From the NCBI GenBank assembly GCA_003695455.1, contig RFJF01000057.1:1-6100 (forward strand): DNA of 6,100 bases, in the 5' to 3' direction. The position numbers were made by a program, and so were the translations under genes. Source of the DNA: Chloroflexota bacterium. GTDB lineage: Bacteria; Chloroflexota; Anaerolineae; 4572-78; J111. Below, piece by piece: positions 1 to 5,768 of this stretch (the stretch's first letter is position 1; each line of letters begins with the position of its first letter). The notes below the pieces were generated by a model. The model was not told where the DNA came from, did no database searches, and saw nothing but the letters and a program-made list of their open reading frames with translations.

Positions 1-824
1 GGCTTGGAGCAGCCCAGTAAATCGGGCCAGGCCACAAAAAGATACGACATCGCTGTCGCCCGCCGGTGAGCAACTATCTTGGCCAGTTCGGCAATGCGAT
101 CAGTTGAGTCTGTGATCACCAGCACCCCTTGTGGACCAGTTGGCAGTTCCAGTTTGGATGGGGGACTCCACTGCTGCTGTACCAACTTGTCGTAACCGGC
201 AATATGCTTGACCCAGTCAGGCCGGTCCAACTCCAACCAGCAGACAATCTTTCCCATCTGCAGCAGCGCCGCCGGCGTTATCTGTGTTAGCCCGGCCAGC
301 CATGGTTCTTGCAGCGCACTGAACCAGCGCAGTGATAACGGCGTTTTCAGACTTCGCACCGCCTGGTGCAAACGCACGTAGAGTTCGGCCGGCCGCAAGT
401 GATGCCAGACCCAGGCCGGGTCAATCAGGTGGTAAGCGTAGCTCTCCGGCTCTTCGTTGCCAAACCAGAGAAAGCCGCCCGGCCCCGCACCGTAGACCGG
501 GCCGGGCGAGAGGCCATTATCCGGAAATTTGCGCCACGGCTGGCGGGCCATTCGCAGCAGGTGCCAGCCCAGCAGTTTCGACAACCGGTCAGCGGCGGTG
601 GCGGCTTTGGCCTTTGGCCAGAACAAGCGCTGGAGTTGATTAAGGCTGAGAACACCAAGCGTCAGCAGCGTTTCCAGCACCATCTCATCCCGCTCGGTGA
701 TGCGCCGGGTGCGCCCCAGCCAGGTCAGTGTTTGGCCCAGTTCCACCAAGTCAACCCTCGCTTCGGGGCGAGAGACAAAAATCTGGCGGGCGGCAGGCGG
801 TTGGCGATACAAGTCAGTGGGCAT
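1..824 (-). CDS. Replication-relaxation family protein (C-terminus beyond the window)
   Basis: The reading frame opens at ATG 824 and stays open to the left edge, giving 274 complete codons with no stop. Residues 41-90 read as a winged helix-turn-helix: ITERDEMVLETLL, then a helix around LSLNQLQRLFW, then a recognition-helix-like TAADRLSKLLGWHLL. Residues 193-215 hold an IVCWLELDR stretch followed by a K/Y-containing helix (HIAGYDKLVQQ), then PQGVLVITDSTDRIAELAKIV. This arrangement (N-terminal wHTH, an E-x-D strand, then an Rossmann-like strand and helix) matches the replication-relaxation family (Pfam Replic_Relax), known from plasmids and integrative elements and linked to plasmid replication and DNA relaxation. 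The start overlaps the upstream gene by 11 bases (ATGCCCACTGA), so translation is probably coupled; an AGGG lies about 6-7 bases before the ATG. The assignment is by eye from motif layout; the exact biochemical activity is not known to me. Confidence 0.8.
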   Translation of the reverse strand, partial: MPTDLYRQPPAARQIFVSRPEARVDLVELGQTLTWLGRTRRITERDEMVLETLLTLGVLSLNQLQRLFWPKAKAATAADRLSKLLGWHLLRMARQPWRKFPDNGLSPGPVYGAGPGGFLWFGNEEPESYAYHLIDPAWVWHHLRPAELYVRLHQAVRSLKTPLSLRWFSALQEPWLAGLTQITPAALLQMGKIVCWLELDRPDWVKHIAGYDKLVQQQWSPPSKLELPTGPQGVLVITDSTDRIAELAKIVAHRRATAMSYLFVAWPDLLGCSK

Positions 825-1182
825 GGGAAACCCTGTCTGGCAAGGTGCTGTGAATTGCGCCGGCAGCCTCGGCAGTAACCAGTGGGGACAGCAAGTGCAA
901 GAGTTGCAGCAGGTCGGGAAAAGAACTCAGATAGATGGTGTGAACGCCGCTGTTGGAAATAAACATCTCGGCCACAAATTCGGTGCCGGGCGGCGGGTTG
1001 TCCACCTCAAATTGAGGATGAGTGTTAAAAATTTCTATCTGCACTGCGCTGTCAGGCTGTCCCAGATAGAGGTAGTAGGGTTGGTCGGCTTCGGGGGCGC
1101 TTACCAGTTGTGCCTTGCTGGCAGCGGGGGAGACGGCTGCAAAACGGCCGTTAACAAATTTCCACTCAAATCCTGTTGTCAT
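814..1182 (-). CDS. Hypothetical protein, 122 aa, first gene of the relaxation-protein unit
   Basis: I do not recognise this protein. The ATG at 1182 has a good Shine-Dalgarno (AAGGAG, minus strand 1198-1193) ten bases upstream, which supports both the gene and its start. The product is acidic to neutral and soluble-looking, with no signal peptide or membrane segment. Residues 35-85 alternate hydrophobic and polar residues (YYLYLG, VQIEIFN, EFVAEMFISNS, HTIYLSS), suggesting a small beta-rich fold, followed by a leucine-rich helix at about 89-105 (PDLLQLLHLLSPLV). Its last 11 bases overlap the start of the replication-relaxation gene, so the two are co-translated and probably act together. The octamer array at 1216-1374 lies immediately upstream, so its expression may be controlled by whatever binds there. 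The C-terminal tail (HSTLPDRVSHAH) looks unstructured. Confidence 0.8.
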   Translation of the reverse strand: MTTGFEWKFVNGRFAAVSPAASKAQLVSAPEADQPYYLYLGQPDSAVQIEIFNTHPQFEVDNPPPGTEFVAEMFISNSGVHTIYLSSFPDLLQLLHLLSPLVTAEAAGAIHSTLPDRVSHAH

Positions 1183-1359
1183 TGTTGTATCACTCCTTGA
1201 TAATTATAGAATTCAGATTCCCACATTCCCAGATTCCCACGTGTTTGCACAAGTACAGGTGTGACAAAACCGATGGGAATGTGGGAATCTGGGAATCTAC
1301 CTGCAAAACGAAAAGTTCCTTCATTATATGTGATTCCCAATAGGTGATTCCCAAGCCCT
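1183..1359. other. Non-coding region between repA and the 122-aa gene; candidate origin, centromere or operator
   Basis: This 177-base gap contains eight of the nine octamers, the possible TATAAT and the Shine-Dalgarno of the 122-aa gene. It also contains a spacer (1240-1273) with GTGTTTGCACAAG and a GTGTGACAA word (1259-1267) that recurs at 2672-2680 in front of repA. An 88-codon minus-strand frame crosses it (1445-1179), but it is built largely from translated octamers and overlaps the end of repA, so I treat the region as regulatory. Confidence 0.6.
1203..1208 (-). promoter_or_regulatory. Possible -10 element in front of the 122-aa gene
   Basis: The minus strand carries a perfect TATAAT 21 bases before the ATG at 1182. 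No clear TTGACA-like -35 is present; the place where it would sit is occupied by the first octamer array (1216-1239), which would suit control by a DNA-binding protein. A start site about 7 bases downstream would fall inside the Shine-Dalgarno, so this could also be chance in an AT-rich stretch. Confidence 0.3.
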
Positions 1360-1374
1360 CTATGGTTGGGAATC
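1216..1374. repeat. Array of nine GATTCCCA-type octamers (iteron-like)
   Basis: Nine copies of GATTCCCA or CATTCCCA lie within 159 bases. Array 1 has three abutting plus-strand copies at 1216-1223, 1224-1231 (CATTCCCA) and 1232-1239. Array 2 has three abutting minus-strand copies at 1274-1281 (CATTCCCA form), 1282-1289 and 1290-1297. Cluster 3 has plus-strand copies at 1332-1339 and 1346-1353, 14 bases apart, and a minus-strand copy at 1367-1374 inside the last codons of repA. The two triple arrays face each other across an unrelated spacer and create a perfect 17-base inverted repeat (1214-1230 with 1275-1291, 44-base loop). Tandem short repeats in both orientations next to a rep gene are typical of binding sites for replication initiators, partition adaptors or RHH repressors. 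Which protein binds is unknown. Confidence 0.85.
1346..1374. repeat. Nine-base perfect inverted repeat at the 3' end of repA
   Basis: GATTCCCAA at 1346-1354 and TTGGGAATC at 1366-1374 can form a 9-base-pair stem with an 11-base loop. It straddles the repA stop codon (TAG, 1362-1360). There is no run of T after the stem in the direction of transcription, so it is not a classic intrinsic terminator. It is more likely a pair of facing protein-binding octamers, although a hairpin in the repA mRNA is possible. Confidence 0.55.
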
Positions 1375-2535
1375 TGATTCATCATCAGCCAGCCGCCATT
1401 GGTTGCCACGTTGGTAGGCGCCAAGCGTGTCGATAACCTGGCCATTCAGTTTTTCACGCGCTCGTTGGATGGTCATGCGGCTATAGCCCAACGGTTGGCC
1501 TAATTGAAGCAATTTGGCTTGGGCCAGCGGCCCCTGTGCTGTCAATGTATTAAGTAACCAGTGACTACATTCCTCCGTTTTTGTAGCCGGTGCTGTCAGC
1601 ACAGTGTTGACAGGCGCAAACGTCAGTTCGGCCACATCCGGAGTGGCCGGGGAATCGGTGAAATGTACTGCCAACGGATCCGGCATCCTGCCCCGGTTCT
1701 TTTTTTGAACCTGCAACCGTCGGGGAGCATTGAGATCATCGTCAGGGCCGGTCTTAAGCAAGTCCAGCGTGATGGTACTGCGGGCCATTGCCACCAGGTG
1801 GCCGGAGCCACGGAGATCGTGCATGGTTACCGGGGTGGTTACTCGCTTTCCGGGTTTGCGCAGGTGGTGCATTAATAGCAGCGCGGTATCAAACTGCTGC
1901 GCGATGTCGGCCAGAAATGCGAGGATTGAGCGAACTTCCTCGATGCTATTCTCACCACGTGAGTTGATCATTGACAGCGAGTCAACCACCAACAGATCGG
2001 GGCGCAGACAAAAGCACATTTCTGTCAGTTCATCCTGATATTCAGGTTTGGTGAAATCGAGTAAATCACGCGGCGGACGTTGCATCACAAAAAATGAGTT
2101 GAGATTCATTTGCCAGGTTTGAGCCCGGAAGTACAGGTCGGGCAGAAAATCCTCGGCATCTACGTAGAGCGCGATGCCGGACCGCAGGTCTAACTCCGCG
2201 CCATCCGGCGCTGCCGTACGCGAGGTGACACAGTGAGCCAGATGTAAACCAACATATGTTTTTCCAATTCCAGGCCAGCCGGCCAGAATAGTGATTGCGC
2301 CACGCGGTATCCAATTTGTCCAAAACCAGGTTGTTGCCGGCAAACCGGGACCTATTTCGGCCAGATTTGGGTAATGAGTGCGCTGGCCCGGTTCCATCAC
2401 TTGAATGGCCTCAATGGCCCGATGTAGCTCGGGGTCGTGGTCGCTGCTCAATTTCAGCCTGGTTAAGATTTTGTAGGCGTCGTGCGTATCACAGCCATCA
2501 ACATCATCCCACAGGCTGCGGTACAGGGGGTCCAA
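1360..2535 (-). CDS. repA: RepA-like AAA ATPase (AAA_25 family) with C-terminal winged helix
   Basis: Positions count from TTG 2535 (391 aa). A RecA-fold P-loop core is clear: Walker A GWPGIGKT at 86-93, the YVDAED strand at 124-129, Walker B LLVVDSLS at 181-188, an ALLLMHHLRKPG segment at 218-229, and LRGSGHLVAMARSTITLDL at 241-259. This is the pattern of the RepA/AAA_25 proteins, related to the hexameric plasmid helicase RepA of RSF1010, which unwinds DNA at the origin. Residues 322-383 add a winged-helix DNA-binding domain (EECSHWLLNTL, YSRMTIQRAREKL, GNQWRLA), common in this family. No primase or separate initiator domain is visible. The frame continues upstream of TTG 2535 without ATG, GTG or TTG back to a TAA at about 2622, and those residues look coding. 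TTG 2535 has no good Shine-Dalgarno, so the true start is probably GTG 2626 with a one-base frame difference (separate entry). The last codons contain an octamer. Confidence 0.88.
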   Translation of the reverse strand: MDPLYRSLWDDVDGCDTHDAYKILTRLKLSSDHDPELHRAIEAIQVMEPGQRTHYPNLAEIGPGLPATTWFWTNWIPRGAITILAGWPGIGKTYVGLHLAHCVTSRTAAPDGAELDLRSGIALYVDAEDFLPDLYFRAQTWQMNLNSFFVMQRPPRDLLDFTKPEYQDELTEMCFCLRPDLLVVDSLSMINSRGENSIEEVRSILAFLADIAQQFDTALLLMHHLRKPGKRVTTPVTMHDLRGSGHLVAMARSTITLDLLKTGPDDDLNAPRRLQVQKKNRGRMPDPLAVHFTDSPATPDVAELTFAPVNTVLTAPATKTEECSHWLLNTLTAQGPLAQAKLLQLGQPLGYSRMTIQRAREKLNGQVIDTLGAYQRGNQWRLADDESDSQP

Positions 2536-2626
2536 TTGCTCATAGCTGATTTCAGGTTCGTGACCACCAATTAAATCGGCAATGGCTTGTTGTTGTTGGT
2601 TGTTGTTGTCGGTGAGTTAGCTGCAC
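2536..2626 (-). other. Probable true 5' end of repA, separated by a one-base frame difference in a CAA tract
   Basis: GTG at 2626 is preceded by GAGG (minus strand 2636-2633) with a 6-base spacer, the best start signal near repA. Its frame reads VQLTHRQQQ and then leaves the repA frame; it would stop within about 20 codons. The minus strand here is (CAA)3, one extra C at about 2599, then (CAA)4. Removing that C joins the GTG to repA as VQLTH-R-Q(7)-AIADLIGGHEPEISYEQ followed directly by LDPLYRSLW. The added residues look like ordinary protein. Explanations: a base-calling error, a real disrupting mutation, slippage-based phase variation, or programmed +1 frameshifting. The sequence alone cannot separate these. 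Confidence 0.6.
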
Positions 2627-2727
2627 TGGTAACCTCGTAAATTTGTGTATTACAGATGTGTCATTAAACAAGTGTGACAAGGTAAGGTGTAGTGAGCCAG
2701 TGTAAAGTGTAAGGGCGCCACCGTGCG
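2627..2727. promoter_or_regulatory. repA upstream region with spaced GTGT words and an inverted repeat
   Basis: This 101-base gap between the FtsK-like stop and the likely repA GTG has six plus-strand GTGT words, starting at 2645, 2658, 2672, 2687, 2700 and 2707. The first five are 13-15 bases apart, most followed by NA. TAAGGTGTA at 2683-2691 is mirrored by TACACCTTA at 2729-2737 across the end of the FtsK-like gene. On the minus strand TTGTCA (2680-2675) and TGTAAT (2654-2649) resemble -35 and -10 hexamers, but the 20-base spacer is too long for a confident promoter. I infer a repA promoter/operator or origin-related region; no terminator is evident. Confidence 0.4.
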
Positions 2728-3930
2728 TTACACCTTATACCGGCTCAAACCAAAACGCAGCAGAATATCTTTGACGCGCTGGTTTTGAGGTGTGCCTTTA
2801 TGTTTGAATACTTTTTGGGCGATGGTGGAAACCGGTTGACCATCCTGCCACAACCGGATGACTTCAGCTTCCTCGGGGTTGGGATGCGGTTCCAGGTTGA
2901 GATCCTCAGCTGGGGCGGCGAGGTGCCGCAATTCCACGTAGGGGCCGGGCAGTTGGGCTGGCTGCTCTCCCTGCCCCTGGTCGAGGGTGGCCTGTCGCTG
3001 GCCGTTAAGCAGGCTGAGTCGAACAATGGCAAATCCGTCGCGCAGGTCGCCTTCGCCCTCGATGCCAAGCGCTTTCACCCGTTCGGAGTGCGTGGCAATG
3101 AACACCGAAAACGCCGCTTTGCGCGACTCGGTCAGCAGGGCGCCAATAGCCTTGCCTGCAGATTTGCCCAGATTTTTAACAATGGCCCGCCATTCATCAA
3201 TGATAATGACCAGACTGCTGTGTGCCCCTTCAGCCACAAGGCCACGTCCAATCTCATCGTACCGCTTGGTCATCAGCTGGATCAGAGCAGTCAGCGCCCG
3301 GTCTATGGCCGGATAATCACGACCGGCACCGATGACCGTGCAGCCACTCCATTTATCGGGGTAGGCGTGGGGATCAATTACTACTACCTTGCCACTGGCC
3401 AGCCGGCGGGTGATAAGATGTTGCAGCAGGGTGGTTTTGCCGGCGTTGCTGGCGCCAACGATCAGGCAGCGCTGTACGGCATCAAGTGCAGGCAGCAGCT
3501 CCACTGATGTGTTCGCGGCCAGCGCCGGGGTAGTGGAAACCTGCGCAGACTGGGGCGTGCGCAAGGTATACCAGGCTTGGGCTTCTATGGTGGTGGGCGG
3601 CGCGTAGTGACCGTTGGCATATACACGCTGCTCCAAAGTGAGGTTATGCCAGACGGCGTGCCGGCTGGTATCGCGCACCCAGGTCATACCATTACCCGAA
3701 ACCGTTAGCACGTGTGCATGTTTTTCGGCCTCAATGCGTGTAGCCCTGATAACTCGTACGCGTTCCAGTCCGTACCATCCCATCAGAAAAAAGCTTGTGA
3801 CCACAGCAAGAATGGTGGCTGCGACAGCCACATATAGAATTACCAGCATCAATTGGCTGATTTCACGCCAGTAAACAAGCGCTGTCAGTGCCAAAATGAT
3901 GGTTAACCAGCCGAAGATGTACCGCTTCAT
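2728..3930 (-). CDS. Membrane-anchored FtsK/HerA-like DNA translocase ATPase
   Basis: This 400-residue protein begins with two membrane segments, about 4-21 (YIFGWLTIILALTALVYW) and 27-51 (LMLVILYVAVAATILAVV onward). A P-loop ATPase core follows: Walker A GASNAGKTT at 159-167, the VVVIDPHAYPDKW strand at 182-194 (typical of HerA/FtsK/VirD4-type ATPases), Walker B SLVIIIDEW at 239-247, and TESRKAAFSVFIATHS at 267-282 matching the sensor region. The C-terminal part (about 352-395) resembles a small helix-turn-helix. The protein is far shorter than cellular FtsK and lacks an obvious gamma domain, fitting plasmid- or ICE-borne translocases that move double-stranded DNA at the membrane. ATG 3930 has AGGAG 7 bases upstream and overlaps the stop of the preceding small membrane gene (ATGA), so the two are translationally coupled. 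A role in conjugation-like transfer or in segregation is possible; the sequence does not decide. Confidence 0.85.
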   Translation of the reverse strand: MKRYIFGWLTIILALTALVYWREISQLMLVILYVAVAATILAVVTSFFLMGWYGLERVRVIRATRIEAEKHAHVLTVSGNGMTWVRDTSRHAVWHNLTLEQRVYANGHYAPPTTIEAQAWYTLRTPQSAQVSTTPALAANTSVELLPALDAVQRCLIVGASNAGKTTLLQHLITRRLASGKVVVIDPHAYPDKWSGCTVIGAGRDYPAIDRALTALIQLMTKRYDEIGRGLVAEGAHSSLVIIIDEWRAIVKNLGKSAGKAIGALLTESRKAAFSVFIATHSERVKALGIEGEGDLRDGFAIVRLSLLNGQRQATLDQGQGEQPAQLPGPYVELRHLAAPAEDLNLEPHPNPEEAEVIRLWQDGQPVSTIAQKVFKHKGTPQNQRVKDILLRFGLSRYKV

Positions 3931-4205
3931 AATCGTACTCCTGCCCCAAACGCCATTGATTTAACGCCGATAATCAGTACTGTCCAGGTGAACAATGTTG
4001 CAGCTGCGGCATCGACCAAAAATTGTTGACCTTGTGTCTTTGCCCGCCGAACAGCGCAATAGCTTGACCAGAAACACAACGCGAGGCGGGTGAGATAAAA
4101 CAGTGGGAACTCAATCAGGCGGCTGCCATACCGGTCATCATCAACCATCACATTTATGGCCAGCGACACCGCCACGCGGGTGGTGTGGGTCAGAGAATAT
4201 TTCAT
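3927..4205 (-). CDS. Small membrane protein, 92 aa, between parR-like and FtsK-like genes
   Basis: I do not recognise a family. The ATG at 4205 follows the parR-like stop by only three bases (TGA CTG ATG), and its own stop overlaps the FtsK-like start by ATGA, so the position strongly supports a real, co-translated gene although no strong Shine-Dalgarno is visible. Hydrophobic stretches at about 32-50 (IEFPLFYLTRLALCFWSSY) and 62-86 (FLVDAAAATLFTWTVLIIGVKSMAF) suggest two membrane helices joined by a basic loop (AVRRAKTQGQQ). An N-terminal segment (about 9-20) is mildly hydrophobic and followed by acidic VDDDRYG. Given its fixed place ahead of a membrane-anchored ATPase, it may be a membrane partner or anchor for that protein; this is inference from context. 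Confidence 0.72.
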   Translation of the reverse strand: MKYSLTHTTRVAVSLAINVMVDDDRYGSRLIEFPLFYLTRLALCFWSSYCAVRRAKTQGQQFLVDAAAATLFTWTVLIIGVKSMAFGAGVRL

Positions 4206-4208
4206 CAG

Positions 4209-4484
4209 TCACAATCCCAACAATTTATCCAGATTTTTGCCGATCTCCCGATCTTCAGGTGATTCTGTTGCAACAGGTGGCTCCGGAACGGCCACAATTG
4301 TACGTTGCTGTAACTCCAGAATGGCATGGTAGACATCGGCCAGGGTGATGCGCTGCTGATCCAGATAAGCCCGAACAGCCCGACGGACGGCGGCGCTGCG
4401 TTCCCGCTCCGGCTGCTGGCTCAGCCAGTCGAGAATATCGGCATCATTTTCAGAATGCAGCGACAACGGGATAACAACTCTCAT
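4209..4484 (-). CDS. parR: ParR-like ribbon-helix-helix DNA-binding protein
   Basis: This 91-residue protein has a short N-terminal beta strand (MRVVIPLSL), a helix (DADILDWLSQQ) and a second helix (RSAAVRRAVRAYLDQQ) in residues 1-43, the layout of the ribbon-helix-helix fold. The ERERSAAVRRAVRAYL signature is characteristic of plasmid RHH proteins. The remainder is a helix (ADVYHAILELQQR), a proline-rich linker and an acidic/basic tail ending KNLDKLLGL, which could be the filament-binding peptide. Its ATG overlaps the stop of the parM-like gene by ATGA, the usual order in type II (ParM/ParR) partition loci, where the RHH protein binds tandem centromere repeats, caps the actin-like filament and represses the operon. 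That it is the ParR of this system is inferred from fold and position. The octamers at 1216-1374 are a plausible but untested target. Confidence 0.78.
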   Translation of the reverse strand: MRVVIPLSLHSENDADILDWLSQQPERERSAAVRRAVRAYLDQQRITLADVYHAILELQQRTIVAVPEPPVATESPEDREIGKNLDKLLGL

Positions 4485-5443
4485 CTTAGCCGTTGTGATA
4501 ATTTCCAGAAGCCCAGCGCGTTGGCATAAACCGGCGATTTGACCACACGCGCCTGTTTGAACTGCTGCCGCAACCGGTCACCAATGAGATGTGCCCCGCC
4601 GCCGGATATCAGGATAACATCCAGGCGGAGGGCGCTGCCCCATAGCTGTTGGATGGTCCCCGATACCTGGTCAGCCATTGGAGTTAGAATGTCATCAATC
4701 TTTGGCAGGTCAATCCATTCGCCGGCCACCCGTACTCGTCGCTCGCGGAGAACAGCGGCCAGTTCGTGATCTCGCAACTCCAAATCCGGCACGACTTCAG
4801 CCAACTGCTCCCGTAACTGGCGGATAATGTCCCATCCGCCCAGATTGATCGAGACCGTTTCTCCGGGCAACTCGGCCAATTTGTTGGCGCTCAAAATGTT
4901 GGTGGTTTTGCCGCCAATATCAATGACCCCCACTCGTCCGGCCAGCTCTGGCTGACCAAGGTTGCCCCGCTGGTCCAACGCCTCATTCAACAAGGTCCCG
5001 AACGGTTGGGGGACAACCCGAATATCGGTAATGGAAAATCGCTGGGCATTGCGTCCGGCGCGCTGCACCCGGTGTTCACCGCGCAGCCGCTGCTCGACCG
5101 TTGACTTGTCGGCAAAATAATTGACCGGCAGCCCGGTCACCAACTTAACCTCAACGCCGTTGGCCGTGGTCAATTCAGACAAACCGGCCAGGGCCACCAC
5201 CAGATATTCTTCACTATCTACCCAATGCCGATCCTCGCGTCGTTTGAGGAACCGGCTGTTTTCAACCGCACTGTCACCAACCAGCCAACTCTGACCGGCC
5301 ACCGTCAGTAAAATCTCATTCTGGTGGCCGTTGACCGAAAATCGCTGGCGAGTTGGAGTGCCCACGACACTCGCAAATGAAGCGCGACGGCTGTCGGTAA
5401 CGAATTTTCCGGCGTTGTACCCGATGTCGATACCTGCCTGCAT
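4481..5443 (-). CDS. parM: ParM-like actin-family plasmid segregation ATPase
   Basis: At 320 residues this is the usual length for ParM/StbA-type proteins. The actin/Hsp70 nucleotide-binding signatures are present in order: phosphate-1 GIDIGYNAGKF at 4-14, VTGLPVNYF at 102-110, connect-1 PQPFGTLLNEAL at 145-156, phosphate-2 VGVIDIGGKTTNIL at 171-184, adenosine motif VILISGGGAHLIGD at 276-289, and connect-2 SPVYANALGFW at 303-313. The family polymerises with ATP into filaments that push plasmid copies apart. ATG 5443 has an excellent Shine-Dalgarno (GGAGGA, minus 5456-5451, 7-base spacer). The downstream RHH gene overlaps by ATGA, completing a type II partition pair. ParM, Alp7 and AlfA types cannot be told apart here. 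No tandem-repeat centromere is obvious in the 300 bases upstream, where parC normally lies. Confidence 0.9.
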   Translation of the reverse strand: MQAGIDIGYNAGKFVTDSRRASFASVVGTPTRQRFSVNGHQNEILLTVAGQSWLVGDSAVENSRFLKRREDRHWVDSEEYLVVALAGLSELTTANGVEVKLVTGLPVNYFADKSTVEQRLRGEHRVQRAGRNAQRFSITDIRVVPQPFGTLLNEALDQRGNLGQPELAGRVGVIDIGGKTTNILSANKLAELPGETVSINLGGWDIIRQLREQLAEVVPDLELRDHELAAVLRERRVRVAGEWIDLPKIDDILTPMADQVSGTIQQLWGSALRLDVILISGGGAHLIGDRLRQQFKQARVVKSPVYANALGFWKLSQRLR

Positions 5444-5739
5444 TTTTTATTCCTCCATTTGATGATTGATAAATTTGAGAGATTGTTGGCGAAGCCTGTT
5501 CCACATTTGTTGGTGCGGCTTGCCCGGAGTGCGGGAAGATACACGCTGTGTTGCTGAATCATGCGTGGGGTGGCACCGGGCGGGTGAAGATGTTCACGCT
5601 GAGCACGATTCAGTGCAACCTGGCCTTGTGTGCAAACAATAGTTTCCTTGCCGATGGCACGGACAACTTTAATACGGGCGGCTTGGCCGGCGAACCAACC
5701 GGCGGCAGCTATTGACGTTATCAACAGCGACAAGGGCAA
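5305..5739 (-). CDS. Doubtful small membrane ORF running into the parM-like gene
   Basis: This is the only open minus-strand frame in the 320-base gap before the parM-like gene. From TTG 5739 it begins with a hydrophobic helix (LPLSLLITSIAAAGWFAGQAA), and the hydrophobic stretch continues upstream in frame (SVAAFVL). A plausible basic cytoplasmic part follows (RIKVVRAIGKETIVCTQGQVALNRAQREH). Codon choice looks natural up to about the parM start. Two things count against it as annotated. There is no ATG or GTG and no Shine-Dalgarno at TTG 5739; a GGAGG at the end of the upstream gene is over 30 bases away. It also runs about 139 bases into the parM-like gene, where its sequence is a shadow. 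It may be a real single-pass membrane protein whose start and stop have been altered by mutation or sequencing error, or a decayed gene. Confidence 0.35.
   Translation of the reverse strand: MPLSLLITSIAAAGWFAGQAARIKVVRAIGKETIVCTQGQVALNRAQREHLHPPGATPRMIQQHSVYLPALRASRTNKCGTGFANNLSNLSIIKWRNKKCRQVSTSGTTPENSLPTAVALHLRVSWALQLASDFRSTATRMRFY
5451..5456 (-). promoter_or_regulatory. Shine-Dalgarno of the parM-like gene
   Basis: GGAGGA on the minus strand, seven bases before ATG 5443, is the strongest ribosome-binding site in the window and fixes that start. It lies inside the doubtful membrane ORF that reads across this point, arguing that the parM-like protein is translated independently of it. Confidence 0.75.
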
Positions 5740-5768
5740 CAGTACAAATGCGGCGACAGAACTCTGAT

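Noticed and set aside
332..1200. Several plus-strand frames of 100-170 codons in the left part
   Set aside because: They are antisense to the replication-relaxation and 122-aa genes, have low-complexity arginine/proline-rich or unremarkable products, and lack ribosome sites.
1346..1374. Intrinsic terminator after repA
   Set aside because: The stem is present but it straddles the stop codon and no T-run follows; it is better explained as facing octamers.
1179..1445. 88-codon minus-strand frame across the octamer region, ending with an ATGA overlap on the 122-aa gene start
   Set aside because: It overlaps repA by 86 bases, has no ribosome site, and its sequence is mostly translated octamers. 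The four-base overlap is probably chance, though it is the best argument for the frame.
2785..3507. Long plus-strand open frame of 240 codons
   Set aside because: It lies entirely antisense to the FtsK-like gene, whose Walker motifs and membrane segments are unambiguous; no plausible domain is seen in the plus frame.
5554..5613. CTGAATC (5554-5560) and GATTCAG (5607-5613) inverted repeat as a possible parC
   Set aside because: Only seven bases with a 46-base loop and no tandem copies; too weak to call a centromere.
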